A stretch of DNA of 64,000 nucleotides from Bombus terrestris (lineage: Eukaryota; Arthropoda; Insecta; Hymenoptera; Apidae): positions 868,001 through 932,000 of the forward strand of contig NC_063273.1 in the NCBI RefSeq assembly GCF_910591885.1. The letters are read 5' to 3'. This document shows, one piece after another, positions 36,000 through 51,198 of this stretch. The notes below the pieces were generated by a model. The model had not been told where the DNA came from. It did no database searches and saw nothing but the letters and a program-made list of their open reading frames with translations. A program made the position numbers and the translations under genes. Position 1 is the stretch's first letter. Every line of letters starts with the position of its first letter.

Positions 36000-37250
36000 G
36001 GTACCGCGCGATCGATCGGTTTGACGAGTGAAAGCTCGATTGGAACGGTGCCGGCCGCAGTGGTACCCGCTTCTCCGGCTGTCTTCCTGGACCTCCTCCA
36101 GGCGCTGGGCACCTCGTGCGCGCGTGCAGCTACTCCTGGTAGCCGTCGGAGTGGCAGGTCCGCGCGACGAGGGCAAACGCGCGCTGGACGACTGCGGTTG
36201 GCCGGCGAGCGTGCGGCGAGAAGGACGGCCGGAAGGAGGGAGCAGGAGGTGTGCAGAGCGTAGGAAAGAAGCGAGACGAAGGCGGGACGAAGAAGGAAGT
36301 ACACGCGGGAAGAGGGAGGGGATGTGAGAAAGAGGGGAATAGGAGGAACGTTGGGCTTGCCGAGTATCGAAACGAGACGGAAGGAGGACCAAGAACGAAA
36401 CGAGAAAGGGCACAAGGGTACGCAGCAGGGTTAGAAAGACCGAGAAAGGAGGAAGATGGAACGTGGCTAAGCTGGAAAGAGATAGAGGGTGGACGACGCG
36501 GACGAAAACGATGTGGACCACGCGGAGGACGCGACGTGTCTGAAGCGGGATCGGCCCAGGAACGGGGGTTACGGGCTTTGCTTTCGATTTGGTCCCCCGT
36601 GCCCTGTGCCACGAGCGGTCCACGCTTCGGTCGTGGTGTCTGTTGACGCAGAAACGCCTACGTATGCGTGAACCCGGTGGAGCGAGGCAGCCGGATGTAG
36701 GGTTTTAACGAGGATGAAGAGAGACGGCAGGCGCGTATAGAGGGGAGAAGGTGACGGTAGCGTGTCGTCGCGTGCTGAACGCGTTGGTTCGGGGCTGCCC
36801 CTGTGGCCCGTGGCCCACCTTGCCCACGGCCGTGGCCCCGGCGAACGGAAAGTCCCCTTCTCGTCTCTGTTCCGGACCATTTTCCTTCTTGCTCCTTCGC
36901 TGCTATCCAACGCGCGCTTTCTCTCTTCGTCGTCGTCGACACCCACTCTCGAGCGTTTCGCCAGCGTTACCGTTTCCACGAGAGAGCCGTACGGTCGATG
37001 GCTCGACGCAAGAGGGAAGATGGAACGGAGACGGCGATACGGGGGTGGGCGGGCTGACCGACTCTTCTCCGCAGTCGCTTTTCCTCCTCCACCAAGCGGA
37101 GACTGCCGATCCTCCACTCCTACTACTTGGCACGTACTACTACTTGTGCCGCGGTGCGATCGAGTCGAGTCGACGTTTGGGTAGGTGTATGCCGAAGCGG
37201 TGGACGAGCGGCGTGTCGGGTCAGGGTTGAATTCGCACGAGGGGGCGAAC
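36000..37250. other. GC-rich, purine-skewed block, possible promoter region
   Basis: This is visibly the most GC-rich segment of the right flank. From about 36217 to 36536 the plus strand is strongly purine-biased (GGAAGGAGG, GAAAGGAGGAAGA), so the minus strand is CT-rich. Overlapping open frames occur in several phases, none with recognisable domains, as expected from GC-rich sequence with few stops. It could hold the distal Poxn promoter and non-coding exon, or the start of another transcript. Confidence 0.35.
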
Positions 37251-40200
37251 GGATATATCCGACGTTTCTGCCTTTACTCTGGTCATTTTTTTTTTTCTTT
37301 ACCGAATCGTGTTTTTCGATGGTTATGGAACAGTCCGAAGAAATCCTTGTTGTCGTTGTTGATACGTATACGCGAGTCTTTCTGTCGATTTTTTCCATTT
37401 CCTGGAATTTTCATCTTTGCTGGAACAAGAACCAGATATCGGTCTATTTAGAGGAGATTACGTAAACGTTGGTAGAATCGAACGTTGGTAACGTACGATA
37501 ACGTATCGATCCAAGAACGTATTTACGCGATATTTGGAAACGCTGTTCGACGAGACGCACCATCGATCGATTAAAGCTGGTCGAATTTTAGAACAGAACG
37601 GAAAGCTGTATAAATTCAACCAAAAGTTTTAAACGTACGGTATTCGTAAGTAACAAGTTAATTAAGAACATTTAAATTACCGTTTAATTTCTTCGATAAG
37701 AGAAACTTTGTCAAAGTTTGCTGGGACTTTTCGCGTGGTAGTTGCAGACGGGTAATTGCGCTTACCGGAGCAAGATTTTTCTTCGCAGTGCCGGTGAAAT
37801 TGACCGCAATTTAGCGATCAATTAATTTTTTTCTTTCGTACGAAGATAATTACTTTCGTGCTTTCGTTTCGCGACTGTTGATCCGCCTCGAAGTCGTTGT
37901 TCCTTAGTTTTCAACGGTACTTACGTACATCCACCGACACGTTTCCGTGCGTGACAATTGCGTCTCCTCTGGCGAGCGGTGTATCGCGGCATGTTGAAAG
38001 TTTTTTAACGCCTGCAAACTTCTCTTCACGCTCACGCGATTCCGATTCGCGTCTTCTATCGTGCACGGCGAGATCGTAACGCCGCCGCGTCCAGTCGACG
38101 ATATCTTTTTCGATCGAGATCGATCCCATCGATCGTACCTTTGTACCACGTAGTAGGAAAAGTTTCTGCGCTTTTGTCTTGAAAAGTCCAAACGTTGTTT
38201 CTTGTACAAAGAAACCTTTGCAAACGATCTTAGGAGGTAATAAAGGTAATAAAGGATTTTATGCTTTTTAGTTCGTTTTACAGGCAGATTACTCTTATAC
38301 GACGTCGATAAAATTTAATTTTATGGTAAAAAAATATCTCGATTCAGGGTTAGACCAGGGTTAGGTAACGGGATCGGCTGATTTCGAACTTTTTCTTATT
38401 TAATGTTTCCTTATTTTCTATCGTCGGGCACGCACGATGCCAAAGAAGCAACAGATTCGTAAGAAACTGGAAAATAACTGTAGAAAGGGAAAATCGACGC
38501 GGTTCGATCGTTACGCAACGCCGGTAAAATTCGATCGCGCCCCGAAAAACAGTTTCTGCCAGGAATCTTGCCAAAAGGAAAAACGAGGACGAAGCAGATC
38601 GTCCGAAAGCAGACATTGGAATCGTTGCGTAATAACGCTGGTTCCCTCTTTGAGGAAGATGTAGTAATCGTGCCAGTCGTGGCACGCGAGTACCTTAAAA
38701 CACTTGACGAAGAAGATCGTCCGGTGCGTTCCAGGAAAATCGAAGAAGCTCGATCGCGCGCCATCCCTTCCACGTCCTTGGATCCGATAGTTTTGCTCGG
38801 TTTCTTGCGCAACACGCCGAACGAACAGTACCTTTTGCTCGACAATTATATAGGACCTGGAACCGAACGTTCTTTTCGTTGGACGAAAGGTCGAATTAAA
38901 GCGATTGGTTAAACGGTGCACGCGTGTCCGCGAATCGTTGGTTCGTGAACGATCACGAAGGTCGTGTGATCCGAAAAGAAGGAATCCATCAGTCACTCGA
39001 GAGCGGCGGAATGATAATTTGCCATGGCCGCACGCGTGAACATTAGACAGCCATTTTTTGCGCGATTCGTATACCTTTTGTTCTGCTTTCTCGACGATGA
39101 AGAGTGTAGCGTTATATCGTAGTAGGCGGAGTAAAACCAGTAAATTTACGGTTTAGTAGACTCTCGGTTTTTGGTTTCTCGGGTAGATATTAAGAGGAGG
39201 TTCTGGCTTGGAAGTAAAAAATATTGCGATTGATTGGATTTATCACGGATCCGTTCAACTTTGGTTTACCGAGCTTTTAGAGCAGCCAAAACGATTAATC
39301 ATCGTGGAAGACTGTGACGGATGAAACTTTGTCGTAATATGTAGTTTTTCAAACGAAAAGGTCGATCGCGTTAAAGAAGTGGCGTTAAACGTTCGATGGT
39401 TATTCGATACCAAGCGCCAATTTTTTACGCCGAAAATTGTATTGCCAAAATGATATTGCCAAGTCACCCGTTTCGTGCTATATACGAGTATCGTATTTAC
39501 ACATTGCCCGCGTTAAATATAAATCTATTTTGTAAAATTATGCCGTTTCTCTGGATCTCTCTTGTTTCACAAACATTTTTTGTCAACAACTGTCCTTTTG
39601 ACAGCGACTTATATTATCGCGCAGATAAAAATGTCACCGGTTACCTTCGACCACGCACCTGTTCGCGTCGAATAATTTAGAGGTGCCGGCACGTTTTCGT
39701 AAAAGCTCACCAAAGAGATCGATTCGTATCAGAAAGAGGAGAGTTATCGCGATAACCAAACAGATAGAATAGTCGGGATAGTATAGGAGCAAGGCCTCGA
39801 TTTTTATCTTCTAAATCGTCCCTTCGAGGCAACCAACAGGGCTATCCTCTTTGGCGGTCTCGAGGAACGGTAGCGACCGGCGCTGGTCGAAGAGCAGCAG
39901 ACCGACCGAGCGCCGTTTTCGAAGTCCGAGTGACTTATTATACACGTGTGCCGGATAGAAGACACGATGTCGCCTTCTTTATCCAAACGCATCGAACAGG
40001 TTTAATTACCGCCGGTTGTAAATTTCTTTGCGGTGGTGTCCTGCTGCTTCTCGAGAGTCGTGCCCCACGGCTCAACGCCGCGCCGTTTGACGTCCAGCGA
40101 TTCAGACTTTGACGTCTTGCTCGAGACCTGGTACCGGTTTAACAAACAAATTGAACGGCTTTTAAATTAACCCGCAGGCCAGATTTTTCCCTTCAAAGTA

Positions 40201-43200
40201 CTCGCTTACGCCTTTCGTTCAATTTTTGCATCGTAGGATAGATTTTTTTTCCACGCCTACTCGTTACGCATATCGGAACAGTCTGACAAATTTAATTTTA
40301 ATCCTTCGACTTTCGATCCTCCTTGTTCTTCGACCGTACGCATCGGGTATGCCGTGTTTGGTTCCGACGCGACGTTTCGTCGCACTCGTGGAGGATGTTT
40401 AGACGATTTTATGTAATTTTTTCCTGTAGTTAATTTCTCTATGTAATTTTCTTTTTGCAGAGACGCGTTCGTCGCTGTGTATCGCGATAAACGTATAAGA
40501 AGAAGATGGTATAGTAACGGATACAGATACGTTTTATTCGCGTTCGACTAATTTTTAATTCTAGACTCGTATAAGAATGTGACAAATTTGAGACACGCTT
40601 TCCAAATGACGTTTCAAAAATTTATATCGTCGCGCTTCATTACAATCGCAAATTCGTGTTAATCCGAATTTCCATAAGAAACCTATTCGCCAAACAGGTT
40701 ATCAACTTCATCGCCCGCTTTCCCCTCTGCTCTTCGCATCGTCTCCTTTCAGTTTATCAAAATGTATAAATTAACGACTGATCGAAGACTAAGCGTAATG
40801 CGCGTTGGCGCTTATATCGAAGTCAACGGATTATAAATTTAAATTACTTGTTAAAAGCTTATCGATAGCGTACTACTTGCGATTAAACGAGCGATTCATC
40901 GATACGTCTGATGGTTTTAAATCGGGATAATCGTTTTAAGAGAACGTTCCTTATCGTAGTAGTAACTATTCACTTACAAATTAGACAATCATTTAATAAA
41001 TTCGGATAAAGATCTTTATGAAACGACGAAATTCTTCCTGGCTACGGCGAATTTTATCGCTTTAACGGATGATAGATTTCAAGTTAAAGTCGATCGCGAT
41101 AAAACTACGATGAAACATAAATCCAGCCAATAATCTCTTTTTATTTCGTTTCGTTCTTCGTGTTCTCAAAATCTTCCAAACTGCAGCTTGTCCGGATATT
41201 CGAATACCGAAGATACGAAAATATCAATACGACAATAATACTTGTCCGCGCAAAGCGTTATCAACTTATCGGATACTTTTAAAATACTCGTGTTTAATCG
41301 CAAAGTAACGTAAAAATCGGAAAACTGCCAAGAATATATTTGTCACGTTCTTTCTCCGCGACCTCCATTTACCGTTAATCGAATCGATAAAATTACAAAT
41401 TAAACGAAACGATCGATCAATCGAAGAAAGGATTTCGTTCGAACGCCAAGATAATCGTCCCGATAGCGAGAAAGTCCACAGTTTCCTAGAATCGTACGAA
41501 ATTCCACGATCGAGGACACGATGAAACGCTTACAGCCTTGCACGATCCTCGTTGGCGTTCGAAGCAAGTTCTTCGCGAGTAAAAACTGCTCGATCCCCGC
41601 TTCTCCGTCAGATGCTAAGTATCCAAACCCTAAATTTCAACGCGGCGTTTCGGTGTGGATCGCCAAACAGCGTGTACCATTTGTAGAAACCGCAATGCGG
41701 TTCGAAACACCGGTTAACCGGCGATGATCCGTGAACGAGCGCAACCTGCCCTGGCAAACAGACGAAATCGGGGGAGAAGAAGAAGGGTGAGAGACGACTT
41801 TTGCGGTCGTGGCACACTCGAAAATCCAGAGTTCGACGATCACTCTGTAGGGGGTCGTTAGAGGCGCCTAGGGTGCTCCGCTCGCTCTCTTGTTTGTCAT
41901 CGAGCCATCGATCCATTAAACGAGACCATACGTTGCACGAGAATGAAAAACGACGTCGGGCTTAGTGCAACTCGATTTTCTCGCGTCAAGTGTGATCGAT
42001 TTGCGAAGATGACGTTAAAGCATCGCGGTGGATAGGAGAAAGATCGCGAGACAACCGATGCGAGGAATTACGATAATTTTATGAAACGAAATTCCATTCG
42101 TTTGCGTGTCGCATGCTTGCGATACGCGTCCTACGATCGAATTGTTCCCAAACTACATAAAATGAAATAACACGCGGAAATGAGTGAAAAAGTGGAGCGG
42201 ATAAAGAGTGGAATTGATCATTTTGGCTGCTCGATGCTTCGGCAAACTCTCGATCAACCCTTATCGTCGTTGTTTCAACGTGTAGTCATCTTCTCGATTA
42301 TCGATAGGAAGAACCAGCAAGGATAAACGAGGAGTTAACGTAAAAACGAAAGATTTCACGATACTACGGTGCAAACGCTGTCTGCTGATTACTTACGCCG
42401 CATAAAAGGAGACGTTAAATATCAGCGAAAGTGTCTGAAATAATTATTTCGAAAGGGCAGCTATTTGTCGAAAGTAATGACAGAGGGCGAAGATAGCGAA
42501 GGGACCAGCGCAAATTCCACCGGCGTCCCATCGAGGATGATCGTTCGGAATTGTTCACCTGTCCTTATTTCCGCGACGAGGTACGGTTAGAAAGGGCGCA
42601 GGACGTAGGCATTCTGTCGTAATCTCGCTGGTGTCTCCCGACGGCTCGCGCGCCGGCGATAGATTAATCTATCCGAACCATCTGATGCTCTCCTCGTTAG
42701 GGGTTGTTCCGTTGCTATTACAAGCCTACCCCTCTGGTCGTTGCGCACGATCTGATAAGAAGACGCCACGCAATTTTTACCCCAGTTTCGACGACAGCGT
42801 GCTTACATACGTGGGAAACGCGTCGTCCGAATTTCGACAACGTTTTCGACGAGTAGAAGGGCTAACCGACCAACGATTATCATCGGTGAACGTAGGTAAT
42901 ATCGACTGCTCGACGTGCACGAGCTCGCCAAAGTATTTCGTCATCCGTATACACCTTCTAGAATTATATAACTCGTTACGAAAAGAATCGGCAGGTTACT
43001 GTTATTTGTTAGAGAATTTACATAATTCTTCATAAGCGAGATATTTTTTTATGACTATGGAACTTTGATGCTTTGAAGATGAAAAGCAGAATTTGGTTAA
43101 ACGCGCGAGTCCTTTTCGTAACCTTTCGTAATATCGGTAAAGTCCGAAAGCAATCTGAAAGTATAATGGAAATTAAAATTAAGCGGTCAGGCACACGCGC

Positions 43201-45145
43201 TCGCGCACACATATACGCGTAATTAATCATTACATCGACAAATTTCAATTTACCACGCTCGACGCTTACTATGCGCTTAAATAGATGCTTATTACGTACT
43301 AGTTTACAAGCCCGTACGAGGTGCGACTTTAAGTTCGAAGCGTTTATGCGAAAACGCGTGTCTACGAATACGAAAGCCAGAGGGACGTTGAAATTTGCAA
43401 ACGATTTGCTGGATCCCGGGAGGCGTGAAAAAGTATGCCGTTGGGGGATGGGAGGAAAAAAGAGGTGGACAGCGGAACGAGAAGAGGATTCGACGTGCAA
43501 ATAAAACCGGTTAGAACTATTAACTACGGAAGGAAAGGGGGCAGGGAAGAGACGCGGCGAGAAACGAAAGAAAAAGAACGCGTTAGCTAGACGAGCTAAA
43601 GCGGAGAAAAGAGGATAGAGGAGGGATAGCGTCGTCTCGCAAGACTCCTATTTCCTTCGATGCAATTTCATCGGCGGCAATTTCGTCGAAAGCACGCAGC
43701 TGCCGCTTCGTCGAGTAACCACCGACGATATTAGCGGACCCTGGTTTCCTATTATTTTTTAAGCTTAGGAATCGCCAGCTTTTTTTCTCTGCCCGGCAGG
43801 ACTTCACGGGGCTGCCGCGATCAGGCATTAAATTTTGCAAACGAACCGACCGTTCTAACGGTGGAAAAGGAAGAGTAGAGTGACGTAGCGTGCGCCGATC
43901 GAAAATAAAAGGGAGAAAGGAGGAGAAGGTGGTAGCGCAAGGTGTTCGCGCGATTCTGATGAAATAATCAGGGCGGCGCCGATTACCATACCCAAGTTAG
44001 TTAAAGATTCCGAAACGAGTCGGCTACGAGTCGATCTGTCGCGGAGCTTTATCATCGTGCAGCTTGCTTTTATCGCGCCCCGTGCCGGAAACGCCTCTAT
44101 CCCGCTCGCAGATTTTTGCAAACGGGATCCTGCGACGCGCCGAATCGCTTAGACAGATAAAACGTCATGGTTCCGAGGAAAGGAATCAAATATCTCAACT
44201 ACACCTGTTCGGCATGTTGGCGGATTCTTTCGGCTTCTTGGCGTTAGATCGTCTCGCAAGTTTTACGTTTTCTTTTCGATCGGATGCTTCATTAAAATTA
44301 GGTTATTAGGTATGACGTTCTTTTTCGTATTTCTGCCATCCTTTCCCCATTTAAAAACCAACAATTTTATCTTCGTCGTAGAAGTTTCGTAATTTAGAAC
44401 GCGGCTAACGTTGCTCGATCGAATCTTTCTGCTAGAAATTAGTCGCGTTCGAAAAGAAGTAGAAAACTAGTATCGGTCCCAGTCGTCCGACTCGTTGATT
44501 GAACCAAGTCAATGCGTTTTCAACGAAAATTTCGTTGTAAAGGTACGTGGTGTTCCAGGAAAACGTACAACTTTCGAGATAAACAATCGAAACATATCAC
44601 CGATAAAACTATTTTACCGATGAAACGTTGCTTACGATATATTTTTGCAAAAACGCTCGCTCGAACAAGCGAACCTCGTAACGTTACATCGTAACGTTCA
44701 TTTTCTCAGAAACCGCTTAAAAATATCTGAAATCTGTTGGTCGAGCAACCATAGTCGTTCGTACCGGTGCAAAGATAGTTAGCCAGCGAATATAGTCGCC
44801 CGTAGCGGCGAAAGAGTTAAACCTGGCTAGAAACTTTCCGAAGAGACAGATACCGCTATCGTTAAATATTCATCGAAGGAAGCCATCGAGGATCTCCAGT
44901 CATATTCCACGATACAATTTTCCCAGCTTAAACGCCCTATCGGCAGCCGCAAATCCGGTTGAAACTGCGCGAAGGATTAGCCCTCGAGCTGGATGGATAC
45001 GGAAAGGAGGATTAAATCGTTACTTCGAGCTCATGCTTTTCCGCTTGCTTACCCCGTCAGCCCAGTCGGTCGAGCTTAGTATCCCACGTCGATGGCCCGA
45101 AGGCGGTGTTGATTCCCAGAGTGTAGTAGAGGCGTTAGGATCGAT

Positions 45146-45149
<4 letters not shown>
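37251..45149. other. Non-coding region, nothing recognised
   Basis: No supported gene. Open frames up to about 134 codons (for example 38568-38912 and 42631-43035) have no recognisable motif and no splice context that I could support. Mostly CpG-containing, moderately AT-rich sequence. Confidence 0.45.
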
Positions 45150-45198
<49 letters not shown>

Positions 45199-45203
45199 GA
45201 GAG
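45150..45203. repeat. (GA)n microsatellite
   Basis: About 54 nt of AG/GA dinucleotides with one GGG interruption near 45187. Confidence 0.96.
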
Positions 45204-48200
45204 CGCGGACAATCGTTTCATCCTCCTCGTCCTCCCGTCTTTCACCCTCTTCCTCCTTTGTCCACGAAAATGATAACATCGCCTGGCCCAACTGGCCGAT
45301 GACACCCTCGCTGATAGAACGGAGGAATCTCATTGGTCGGTAGAACGGGTGGCTAATATCAGAGGGTTTCACCGATTGGCGGCTCTTTGCAACGCCCAGG
45401 AAGGATGCGCAGCTGCCAGGACATGCGTAATCCGACGGCTGATCGACGTTCAGACGAAGAGACCACGCGACGAGCAACGACCATTTCACCGTTGCCTCCA
45501 TCGTTTCTTTCTACGACGAGACGCGTGTACGTACGGATAGGACGACTGTTCAACGACCATGTTTTCCGACCCCTTTTAGGTTGTCCAAGGAGGGGGATGG
45601 TGGTCGTGGAACGCTCCAGATGAAGCTATATAATTCCGCGGGTCTTGAATTTTTTAACACGCGCGAGACTTTCTTCGGTAGCTTCGAATCGACGGTTAGA
45701 CCGAGAACGGTTCGTGAATATCGCTTTCTCTGAATCGCACCTTGCGATCTTTCTAGTCGTCGAATTTGACTTTGTTTTTTTTTTATTTTTAATTTATGGA
45801 AGGATTCCTTTGATAGTTTTGATTCGAGAATCAGAAGCGTTTGCGGTTATCAATTTTCCAAGGTTTTTCTGAACGAAGTTTGTAAAGGTGACGAGACAAA
45901 GGTAAAAATATACAACACGCTGAATATCTTGAATCGTAGTTTCGATTCGAGAGATATTTTTTCGAATCGAGCGTTTTTTACGGATGATGTTTTTGGTCAT
46001 CGAAAGCAGACGACGTGGATTATGGAATATTCGAGATAACGGTAACTGTAAATGGGTTGGATCTGTTAATTTATCGTAGACGTTTTTGCACAGTTTCGAT
46101 TTGAAAGTCGGAACGAAGAACGGACGGAACGTTTATTCTTTAACAGATGCAAAAACAAGAGTATCGTGCCTAAAGAGACATCTGATAACCAACAAGGTTT
46201 TGCACGTAGATTTTTCTGATGTTCAGAGACTTCTAAAAATGACCGAGATAATCTTTCCCCCGTTACAAGATCGTAATTACATCCGATTAGGCAGACCATT
46301 GTATTTAGAGATTGCAAAAAATAATAACACATTTCTCACGTTGTGGATAGTACAAGTCGCGCGTGATGACTGTTTCCACGAACTTTATCTCGATCGTATC
46401 TCTCTTTTTTTTTTATAAAAACGCGTATCTCGTTCATGGTCGTCAGTTGTCGGCGTTTCTGATGGCCATTGATAAAAATATCGCTTCGCAGTGAAAATAT
46501 TCCACGTTATATCGAATTTTCAAATAATCGTTAATTTCCTTAAAATTCGTATCGTTGCTTTAGATATGAAACTTTGTTGTTTCTCAACGTTTTAACCGTA
46601 CTTTCTCCAAATTTAGGTTAAACGTATTCTTCTCTACGTAATATTCGAATTAATAGAGATGCAAAAGATTAATACATAAATATTCGCCAAGAGATAGATA
46701 TAAGATAGAAAATACAAGTAAACTCTTTAAAGCGACATATTTCTTCGTTTCAAAGTACTTTATCGTCATTTCTTAGAATCGAAGTTGACGATAATTTCAC
46801 GTTGCAAATCCGATTTCCTATTAGTAAATGATTTCGTTATAAGCGGCCTGGATATTGGGAAAATCACCAAGCCCGTGCATGAGAATCGAAAGAATCGATG
46901 GATCGCGTTCTTTCAGAACGGCTTTTCTGGCTTACACGCGGGCCAAGACAAATGTCAGCGTGACATGCCAACCGACTATAAACCTGCCCGTGAATTAACG
47001 CTCATTATCGTGTAGCTTAATTGAGGCGAGCATCGAGATTGAAACACGACGTCCGCCGAGGTTTGCGCAATGGAATTCCGTTGGTAGCAGACACTCGTGG
47101 TATTTCTTCGTGATTTCGCTCGATTGGAACCATTAAAAATGATTACAAAGCGAAAGTGTAATAAATGCAAATTTTCTTTCCCGATTGTTCTATGACGAAT
47201 GTAGCGCGACGATTGATTTACCGTTTCTTAAAAATTCTCTGCTAGATTAATAAAACGGAATTTTCTTGGTTTCGAGTTTCGAGAAAGTGCTAGGTAGTTC
47301 TTGATAATAGCGACTCAAGAACGACGACGAACAGATACTGTAACAAATTTAAATTTTCTTCTCACATCGTTCCACGATAAGCGATAAATCATTTGCAAGC
47401 ATTTTTCAAAACAACGTCAGACGAATGATACAAACGTGAATCGTATTTATGGAATTTATAGTAGAAAATAACGGCTCGTGTTGGAAACGTTTATGCAACG
47501 ATCGAATCACAAACATTTTTCCAACGATTACGTTACGAATATTTATGTAATAATTTTCGTATAAATCTTATTTTCTGATATAAGTTTGATAATTCGCTTT
47601 GGAAATTGAAATATTGGAAGTGCGATCTCTCTCCTTCTGTTTTACAACGTAAGTCGTAAACTAAATCGTAATTTTGCGGGGGGTTTATGGTTTTTTTTTC
47701 TTGTAATTAAAAATACATTAACACGTTTGCTGGTTAACGTTTAGATTTATCGATATGTTCTGCACGTGATGCGTATTCATTCTTCAGCCGCATTATATTT
47801 AGCGTATACTGTAATTTCTCTAGTAACGTAGCTTTATGATTGTTATTTATGAAGAAAATGGAAGAATTTTCGTTTAATTCTTACCTACTACCTGGCATTC
47901 GTATAAGAATAACGCGAATGGCTATATGGTAAGTATCAAATATATCGCGTCTAATACAAGCGAAATTTTTTAAGTTACCGATGCTTGAATACGTAATTAA
48001 ACGATAAGAATACGCGTGTTAGTTGTACAAATAGCTGAGATAACATTGTTATAAGACGCGTCCGATATACGATACCGAGTGCGTCCAGATTAATATTCCT
48101 ACCTTCTTCACTTTACAATTAACGCAAATATTCGCTTTTATCCAATCCTATACTAGTCCGATATGATAATTGCTTTTAACGATACACTTGTAACATAGCT

Positions 48201-51198
48201 AACAACGCACTGCCGATATTTGTTTCTCGCACACGTATCATTTTTACGGGATATCCTTTGATCGAAGATCGTGAAATATCTCGCGAAAACAAATAAGAAT
48301 ATCAGAAGGAGCATCTTTGTAAAACTTGTTCTCCGATTATATCGTATCTAATATCATTTTTAGCGTTTCGTCGAGGTTGATCCAATTCGCGGTACGTCAT
48401 TGTATAGAATTTTTCAAAATATCTCCGTTTAACGAGCCATTCGAGATTTGTTAACATTTTTACGGAATCAAGTTACGATACTCGTCGCTGTTGTTTCATT
48501 CCCGTTGGAACAAACGTCTAATAGGTACGTGAAACGAGCAGAAAGGGGTGTTTCAGTTTCCAAGAGTTCACGTTCGAGGAAAGCCGTGCTCGGGGCACGA
48601 TGGTGTAAACCGTGAATTTCGATAATCACCGGCAATTGCTTTATTATCTCAGGCAGGTGGCAATAATGGGCGTTCCTCGGACTCCCGATGCCTTGCAACT
48701 TTGTTATACAAACAGTCGAAATCATTTTTTGACCGGTTCTTCCCTTGTTCGCCGCAAATTGTCGGGGGTAAAGTTCGTAACCCCATAGCCAGCTGCGTTA
48801 CTTCGAAAAAGAGAACAGATTGACGAACGACGATCAACCTAATAGCTCGATTTTTACGCGAGCAACACTTCCAACGATGTAAGATTATGCGTATAAATTT
48901 TTTTTTTTTATTACAGCTACAAGTATCTTTGCTTTGTAGGTTGTTAACGTTTTTCTCTTGTGAGCATAAAAAAAAAAGAAAAAAAAAAAGGAAGGGAACA
49001 TAAAGAAAGCGAAGAAACGTAAATTTTAAACTATCCACCTACATACCAATTCGAAACGATTAAAGATCCATCGAACTTGTTTATTCGTTCGATCAACGCC
49101 GCTAACCCTTTTTGCTCGTCTTCGATCTCGCTTCGTACCTGGTGTCCACCGAAACCGAGGAGCCAAGGAACAACGACACGGCTTCGGGGCTGGTATCGTT
49201 AAAAAAACGAGGGAGACGGGCCCCCGTTGCCAATTATCGACCCTGCGCCAGAAAACGCTGGTAAAAACAATCGCGCGACGCTTCTTTTCGCGGCTAACCT
49301 CAGCCGGATACCCTCGTTAAGGCTACCATCGAAATTGCTGAAAGGTCGAACGAAACGCGTTTATCGCGCGAAATTACATCGTTGTTACCTCGTTGCTCAG
49401 GGTGTCAAAAATAAGGCACGAGCTGAGCGTGCCTCGCCCGAGGACACGTCAGGATAACAAGTCCGCAAATCACCTTCTCACCGAATTATCGCAACCTTTA
49501 CGATCACGATTCCCTCGATTCTCCTCGAATGCGTTTACACTCGAGGTACTCATAGCATCCCTTCGAACGTTCTGCCACCGGAAAGATATACGCGCGTGTT
49601 TGATATTTTTTCTCTAGGAAGAAATTTCCTGGCTGCATGTACAAATTCTAGAAATGCCAGGGTGCGGATTAGAAGATGCAGTTTATTAACAGACGACGCG
49701 TATAAAATTGGTATACTGAAACTGAATTTGTCGTGTACTCGTTAATGTACTTTTGATATCGTAAAAGCGTTTCGAATAAAACGTGTATTTAAAGACTCGA
49801 GGATGCTACTTGGAAGCTAGAAACGCTGCAAATGCAGAACAGAGCAAGACGAAATACGCGAGTATTTGAGAACTTGGCAAATTTGAAAATATAGAAAGAC
49901 GCGCGTATCTGGAAGAGGATACAGTGTATCGGACGACACGTGCATTTCGTACGTTGGGTTTGAATATTCGTTGGATATTGCGAAAGAGCGAAACGAAATG
50001 TTGAAAGCAGAAGAGTACAAAGTATCCATTTAAGAATATGGGAAACGACAAAGTGTAAACGACAAAGAAACACGTAATTTCTTAATTAATCGTGATGCAT
50101 AAATATTCATCGGGCATGCTGAAAGATTCTTAAATAATACGCGAGAAAAAAAAGGTCGAAGCATTGATTTAGCTGTTCGTAAAATATGTACAATATGTAA
50201 AATACGTAGGCATAGAATGAACTTTGGTATTTAGGATAATGAACTTTCCGTTTTAAATTACCAACCTTATCTACGTACATACACGTATTTTTCTATACAT
50301 CGTAGAAGATTAAAAGCATAAAGAAGAATGATTTTATGGACTCGATGCAGTTACCTGAATTTCCTCGTGATAGTTCTAAGAGTGTAATTGGACGAGTTTA
50401 ATCACAGTGGAGCAAGAGCCAGGGAGTTAATGAGTCGTGGAAAATGCGAAGTACGGCCAGAGCAAAGACCAAGGAGTTAGACGCGAGGAAGTTGGCGAGA
50501 CAGCGAGTTTTGATCGTGCGTTAGTCGACGAAACGAACATCTTGTAGCACGTACGTTCGTTTTATCTGTCCTCCATCTGTTTTGTTTCAGTCGTACAGGG
50601 CGCGTTATCCGCGCGCGAATCTGTCTTTCTTCGAGAACGAGACCAAAAAGAAGCCACGATACACAAGTCGGTTTTTGTTGGCCGTATCTAATGATAGGTA
50701 ATTTAGCATCTTTTCGGCAATCACCGGCAGAGTTCTTAATGACTTTTGACCGGGCTGCGATAATTTTTCAGGGATACCGGGTTGACAGACCGCGACAGAA
50801 GTATCTTTTCTGGCCAGCTGCGCTCTGACGCTCGCTCGAATATACGTTATTATTGAAATTCAACCGATGGAAAATAAACGTAGCTTAGAAACTTTTTATC
50901 CCTGCTCTACGTCGTCAAATTATCCTTTATCCCGATCACGAACGGTATATCGATCGTTCGATGGTCGCGAATTCGATGATCAACGAAACGATCAAATCGT
51001 TAAATCGTATCGCGAACAAGAAAGTTTCGTTGCAAAGAAAACTTAATACTAGTCCCATCTTATTCTACTTTATTCTAACTATGCTAGCGAATACACGTAT
51101 ATGTATCATTTTATTACCACATACGTTTATATAGGATATGTCACTGACAAAACGATTAAATTGTAGAATTATATTACAGTCCCCGAAGATACTTCACC
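45204..51198. other. Non-coding region, nothing recognised
   Basis: No supported gene or RNA. AT-rich with scattered A/T homopolymers (for example 48900-48990). Confidence 0.45.

Noticed and set aside
35919..36623. 234-codon minus-strand open frame
   Set aside because: It lies in a GC-rich skewed block where several overlapping frames are open at once. The Ser/Arg/Pro-rich sequence has no recognisable domain.
38568..38912. 114-codon plus-strand open frame
   Set aside because: An equally long or longer frame overlaps it on the other strand, with no family resemblance and no splice context; consistent with chance in 64 kb.
42631..43035. 134-codon plus-strand open frame
   Set aside because: No motif, signal peptide or exon structure recognised; overlapped by unrelated low-complexity frames.
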